64,000 bases of DNA from Sulfuricaulis sp. (GTDB lineage: Bacteria; Pseudomonadota; Gammaproteobacteria; Acidiferrobacterales; Sulfurifustaceae). The stretch spans positions 1-64,000 of the forward strand of contig NZ_JANLGY010000005.1 of assembly GCF_024653915.1 (NCBI RefSeq), written 5' to 3'. Of the stretch, positions 60,639 to 64,000 are shown one piece after another. Under the pieces are notes generated by a model that searched no databases, had not been told where the DNA came from, and saw only the letters and a list, made by a program, of their open reading frames with translations. Each line of letters begins with the position of its first letter. Position 1 is the stretch's first letter. Made by a program: the position numbers and the translations under genes.

Positions 60639-61844
60639 ATGAGACTGTGCGGAACCACCTGGCGGCTTGGCATCGTTACCGGGTTGCTGGCGGTGGCGAT
60701 TCCGGCCGCGGCGGCCGGCGAGTGGTCCGGTTTCGTGAGCGTGGAGCATCAGGGATTTATCCAGCCACCGCTGTATGCCGGCCAGCACCGCTCGTATTTT
60801 TCGGTGGCGGCGCAGCCCGAGTATTACCACCGGATAGAGGGAACGAAAGACAGCTTTAGCTTCGTGCCATTCGCGCGCGTTGATCAATACGACCCGGAAC
60901 GCAGCCATGTCGACATCCGTGAACTCACCTGGCTCAAGGTTGGTGAGGATTATGAATGGCGCATGGGCATCCGCAAGGTGTTCTGGGGCGTCACCGAATC
61001 GCAGCACCTGGTGGACATCGTCAATCAGACCGACCTGGTGGAAAACATCGATACCGAAGACAAGCTCGGTCAGCCCATGATCAATCTGGCACTTATCCGT
61101 GATTGGGGCACGCTCAATGCTTTCGTTCTGCCGGGTTTTCGCGAACGGACTTTCCCCGGCGTGGAGGGCCGTCTGCGCGCCAACCCGCGCGTGGACACCG
61201 ATCAGGCCAGCTATGAGTCCGCCCGTGGACGGCAGCATGTTGACTACGCCCTGCGCTGGTCGAAATCAATCTCCGGCTGGGATATCGGGCTGTCGCAGTT
61301 TTACGGCACCAGCCGCGAGCCGCGTTTGTTGCCGGGGCTGGACGGCAATGGGTTGCCGGTGCTCGTCCCCCGTTACGATCTGATTCATCAAACCGGTCTG
61401 GATGTACAGCTTACCGAGGGCAGTTGGTTGTGGAAGCTGGAGGCGATCCGACGCAGCGGACAGGGCCCGACCTACAGTGCCGCGACTGGCGGGCTGGAGT
61501 ACACCTCCACAGGTGTTTTTGGCACGGCCATGGATCTCGGCGTCATTGCGGAATATCTCTACGACGATCGCGGTTCAGCGGCGCCGTCACCGTTCCAGGA
61601 CGACGTCATGACGGGCCTGCGGCTGGCCGTCAACGACGCGCAAAGCAGCGAAGTGCTGATCGGGGTCATCAACGATCGTCGCAGCGCCGCGCGCTTTTTC
61701 AATCTCGAGGCCAGCCGGCGCATCGGGGGACATTACAAGCTGAGTTTCGAGGGACGTGCCTTTGCCGGCGCGCCTGCCAGCGATCCGACTTTTTTCTGGC
61801 GTCGCGACGATTACCTGCAACTGGGATTAGCGCGGTATTTCTAG
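60639..61844 (+). CDS. Outer-membrane beta-barrel protein
   Basis: 401 aa with a signal sequence (VTGLLAVAIPAAAAGEW). The rest alternates short amphipathic strands (KLSFEGRAFAG, DYLQLGLARYF) and ends in Phe, the usual barrel signal. It starts 8 bp after the LolA-like gene. I do not recognise a named family; it resembles DUF1302-type barrels in context. It would be the outer-membrane part of the export system. Confidence 0.8.
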   Translation: MRLCGTTWRLGIVTGLLAVAIPAAAAGEWSGFVSVEHQGFIQPPLYAGQHRSYFSVAAQPEYYHRIEGTKDSFSFVPFARVDQYDPERSHVDIRELTWLKVGEDYEWRMGIRKVFWGVTESQHLVDIVNQTDLVENIDTEDKLGQPMINLALIRDWGTLNAFVLPGFRERTFPGVEGRLRANPRVDTDQASYESARGRQHVDYALRWSKSISGWDIGLSQFYGTSREPRLLPGLDGNGLPVLVPRYDLIHQTGLDVQLTEGSWLWKLEAIRRSGQGPTYSAATGGLEYTSTGVFGTAMDLGVIAEYLYDDRGSAAPSPFQDDVMTGLRLAVNDAQSSEVLIGVINDRRSAARFFNLEASRRIGGHYKLSFEGRAFAGAPASDPTFFWRRDDYLQLGLARYF

Positions 61845-61886
61845 TACCAACACCTATACATATTGTCATCACTCAAGGAGAACATC

Positions 61887-62492
61887 ATGAAACTCTACGG
61901 TCATCCCTTTTCTAATGCGGCACGTCGGGTGCAAATGCTGTGTGAAGAATGCAGCATCCCCTACACCTACCAGGTCGTGAATCTGATGGAAGGCGAGCAG
62001 TACAAACCGGAATTCCTGGCGCTGAATCCGAACGGCAAGGTGCCGGTCATTGACGATGATGGTTTCGTCGTGTGGGAATCGCAGGCGATCATGCGTTACC
62101 TCGCCGACAAGCACAAAGCCAAAACGTGGTATCCGGTCGATCCCCGGGCGCGCGCCCACGTCGATGCGTGGCTGGACTGGAACCAGACGCGTCTTGGGCC
62201 GGAGGCGGCCAAGATCATGTTTAACACCCATTTCGCCGGTGACAAGGGCAACCCGGCGGCGATTGAGGACGCCAAGAAATGGCTGCTAAAAATCCTGCCG
62301 ATGATGGACGGGGAGCTGAAGCAGCGCAAATATCTCTGCGGCGATCAGCCGACGGTCGCGGACATCGCGGCGGCGACCAACCTTGCCTATCTGGAGATGT
62401 GCCAATATGACCTGGGCACTTACCCAGCGGTGACAAAATGGTTTGGCGGCATGAAGGCACGTCCAAGCTTCACCAAAACCATCCCGAAATGA
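61887..62492 (+). CDS. Glutathione S-transferase
   Basis: 201 aa from the ATG at 61887, with AAGGAG 6 bp upstream. The thioredoxin-like half begins MKLYGHPFSNAARRVQMLCEE, with NPNGKVPVIDDDGFVVWESQAI binding glutathione; the helical half ends KPSFT-like RPSFTKTI. It probably conjugates or reduces small electrophiles. It may belong to the preceding operon, being 42 bp behind it. Confidence 0.92.
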   Translation: MKLYGHPFSNAARRVQMLCEECSIPYTYQVVNLMEGEQYKPEFLALNPNGKVPVIDDDGFVVWESQAIMRYLADKHKAKTWYPVDPRARAHVDAWLDWNQTRLGPEAAKIMFNTHFAGDKGNPAAIEDAKKWLLKILPMMDGELKQRKYLCGDQPTVADIAAATNLAYLEMCQYDLGTYPAVTKWFGGMKARPSFTKTIPK

Positions 62493-62511
62493 TGTAACCG
62501 TCCGCCGCTGT

Positions 62512-63219
62512 TTATTCCGGGTCGCGATCCTTGTGCAGGGCGCCGGATATCCGGCGCAACGCGCGCTCGAGCCGATCGTGGTAGATCATCGCGAACAGAA
62601 CGATCAGCAGGCTCACGCCGATGACGGTGAAGAGCGCGGCGTAATGCGCGTCACGGAAGTAGGTTCCGCCCATGGTCAGCAGCACGGTGCCGAGCAGCCG
62701 GCCGAAGGCCGAGACCAGCAGGAAATCGCGCTGCTGCATGTGGCCCAGGCCGAGCACGTAGCAAAGGATGTCCTTGGGAAAACCGGGAATCAGAAACAGC
62801 AGGAACGCCAGCAGCAGGCCCTTGTGTTTCATCACGTAGTCGTAGCGATCGATGGTCTCGCGGCTGGCGAGCCGTTCCACGATCGGACGCCCCAGCCACC
62901 GCGCCAGCATGAAAGCGATCCACGAGCCCAGGGTCAACCCGATGGTGGAATACACCACACCCCACCATGGCCCGAACAGAATGCCGCCCACAAAACCGGT
63001 GACCTCGCCGGGCAGCGGCGCGGCGACGACCTGCACGATTTGCATACCGATGAAAATGGTGGCGGCGTGCCGGGGATTTTCCTTGATGAACTGGAGCAGG
63101 TGGTTTTTGCTCGACAGCAGATCGATCATACCCGTGGCGTAAAGCACGTAGGCTATGCCGGCGATGATCGCGCCCGCCAGCAAAATCAGGAGTATCGTTT
63201 TTCTATCTGGTTTAAGCAT
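62512..63219 (-). CDS. TVP38/TMEM64-family membrane protein
   Basis: 235 aa with five or six membrane spans. PLPGEVTGFVGGILFGPWWGVVYSTIGLTLGSWIAFMLAR and FLLFLIPGFPKDILCYVLGL are the family (SNARE-associated/VTT) core. Relatives are thought to move lipids between membrane leaflets. It converges on the glutathione transferase gene with 19 bp between. Confidence 0.9.
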   Translation of the reverse strand: MLKPDRKTILLILLAGAIIAGIAYVLYATGMIDLLSSKNHLLQFIKENPRHAATIFIGMQIVQVVAAPLPGEVTGFVGGILFGPWWGVVYSTIGLTLGSWIAFMLARWLGRPIVERLASRETIDRYDYVMKHKGLLLAFLLFLIPGFPKDILCYVLGLGHMQQRDFLLVSAFGRLLGTVLLTMGGTYFRDAHYAALFTVIGVSLLIVLFAMIYHDRLERALRRISGALHKDRDPE

Positions 63220-63332
63220 GCGAGCAGCGCCAACGGCGAAAGATGAACCCGTTTTAATTCATTATGCTGATTTAAGTGAGCGGGATAAGGCCATCCTAGC
63301 ATCCGTGGCCTTGTACCCCCAAAGGCGGGGTT

Positions 63333-63480
63333 TTACAGCGTCAGCCGCCGGTAAATGTCCGAGACTTTCAGGGGCAGTTTGCGCACGTCGTCCACCAGTG
63401 TCCAGTTCACCGCGCCGTACATGTGCGCCAGGTAATCGCGGGCGGATTCATCAGTCGTGATGCAGAAGGGATGGATGCCG
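63333..63480 (-). pseudogene. C-terminal remnant of a NorD/CbbO-type VWA protein gene
   Basis: The last 49 codons read GIHPFCITTDESARDYLAHM and then DDVRKLPLKVSDIYRRLT, the well-kept C-terminus of nitric-oxide-reductase activation VWA proteins. Upstream of about 63480 the frame stays open but no longer fits the family, so the gene lost most of its 5' part. Confidence 0.7.
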
Positions 63481-63578
63481 GCGCGCTGTCGGGTGGTCCC
63501 GGGACGGATACCTGCAACGGTGGCAGCGGCACCGACACCACCGATGGGAGTTGTGAGACGGTGACGAGTATTCCCTGA
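63480..63578 (+). pseudogene. C-terminal remnant of an RTX-type calcium-binding protein gene
   Basis: In this frame ALSGGPGTDTCNGGSGTD and then GSCETVTSIP run to a stop at 63576-63578, the typical last repeat and tail of haemolysin-type calcium-binding proteins. Nothing upstream of about 63475 continues it. It abuts the NorD-like remnant in opposite direction, and a good terminator follows. Confidence 0.6.
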
Positions 63579-63612
63579 AGACGATTGGAGAAGTACTGGG
63601 TAAAACTCAGGC

Positions 63613-63638
63613 AAAAAGCCCGCTTTCGCGGGCTTTTT
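63613..63638 (+). terminator. Intrinsic terminator after the RTX remnant
   Basis: AAAAAGCCCGC-TTTC-GCGGGCTTTTT is a perfect 11-bp stem with a T run. It is 35 bp past the RTX remnant stop and is probably that gene's original terminator. Confidence 0.85.
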
Positions 63639-63737
63639 GCTGTCTGGCACCGGGTGGTTGGCAGGGGCATATCGCCGTGCCTTGCCTATACTTGTCAGGT
63701 AAACGCCGGCACTTCTGCGCCGCCCGAAAATACAGGC

Positions 63738-64000
63738 ATGCAATCGTCCGAAATAAAAACCCAGATTCTTTCGCACTCGCCCGAGATGGCGCCCGCCACG
63801 GCGCAGAATATTGCCGAGGCATTAGCGGCGCGCTACGAAATCCTGGATCCTCTTGGTGAAGGCGGGATGGGCATGGTTTACAGGGTGCGGGATCGCGAGA
63901 CCACCGAGATCCTGGCGCTTAAGCTGTTGCGCCCCGAAATCGCGCGCGACCCGGCGATGATGGATCGCTTCAAGAACGAAATACGCCTCGCGCATCGCAT
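63738..64000 (+). CDS. Hanks-type serine/threonine protein kinase, N-terminal part
   Basis: The frame opens at the ATG at 63738 and runs off the window after about 87 codons. YEILDPLGEGGMGMVYRVRD is the glycine-rich ATP loop, and the invariant Lys follows in LALKLLRPEIA. The stretch before it (about 32 residues) is a short lead. It looks like the start of an intact PknB-type kinase; its domains further on cannot be seen. Confidence 0.88.
   Translation, partial: MQSSEIKTQILSHSPEMAPATAQNIAEALAARYEILDPLGEGGMGMVYRVRDRETTEILALKLLRPEIARDPAMMDRFKNEIRLAHR

Noticed and set aside
63481-63776. Full-length minus-strand gene including the NorD-like end
   Set aside because: Beyond the last 49 codons the translation does not fit NorD and lies opposite the RTX remnant, its terminator and the kinase start.

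Overview
The window reads as about 64 kb of a gammaproteobacterial chromosome with high GC. The evidence is several gene neighbourhoods kept in the Gammaproteobacteria: zapB-like/zapA/6S RNA/5-formyl-THF cyclo-ligase facing ygfB-pepP-ubiH-ubiI; glnA-ntrB-ntrC; glyQ-glyS-gmhB-plsC; lptD-surA-pdxA-rsmA beside amgK-murU. No rRNA, tRNA, CRISPR array, integrase or transposase gene was found. I cannot name the genus from the sequence alone.

Layout. 1-6.8 kb: a small secreted lysine-rich protein diverges from a membrane histidine kinase, a sigma54 activator and a P-type cation ATPase; the shared 210-bp region carries a textbook sigma54 promoter and two upstream direct repeats, an arrangement like zraP/zraSR. 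6.8-12.5 kb: housekeeping genes (rpiA, ilvA, periplasmic cyclophilin, EVE protein, YmdB-like phosphoesterase, 5-formyl-THF cyclo-ligase, 6S RNA, zapA). 12.6-19.8 kb: ygfB, pepP and two ubiquinone hydroxylases, with a C39-like lipoprotein peptidase and two PA2779-family proteins wedged in. ubiH carries an in-frame palindromic repeat. 19.8-25.8 kb: an accessory stretch with a REP-like element, an integron-type cassette, two orphan PhnD-like binding proteins, chrA and a sulfotransferase.

25.9-31.6 kb: nitrogen regulation (ntrC, ntrB, glnA) with NtrC boxes and a sigma54 promoter, then a CDF transporter and a TusA-like protein. 31.7-38.9 kb: a PP-loop thiouridylase-like protein, mtgA, glyQS, a MazG-like protein, gmhB and plsC. 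38.9-41.2 kb: a two-cassette attC array without integrase, holding an unrecognised 594-aa protein with a possible HEPN RNase motif. 41.4-50 kb: hemolysin III, rsmA, pdxA, surA, lptD, amgK, murU. 50-55.6 kb: an orphan transcription unit with a 14-codon lysine-rich gene, the split class II ribonucleotide reductase, and a phosphotransferase/P-loop kinase fusion. 55.7-63.2 kb: a PfkB kinase and a TetR-controlled operon for an MMPL exporter, a LolA-like protein and an outer-membrane barrel, then a glutathione transferase and a TVP38-type protein. 63.3-64 kb: remnants of a norD-like and an RTX-type gene fused at a deletion scar, then the start of a Ser/Thr kinase.

A second layer runs through the window: at least eleven intergenic sites hold short units repeated about every 9 bp, nearly always as an inverted pair of arms. 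Five different core words are used, yet the design is the same. These, the REP-like elements and the attC sites are the main unexplained structure.
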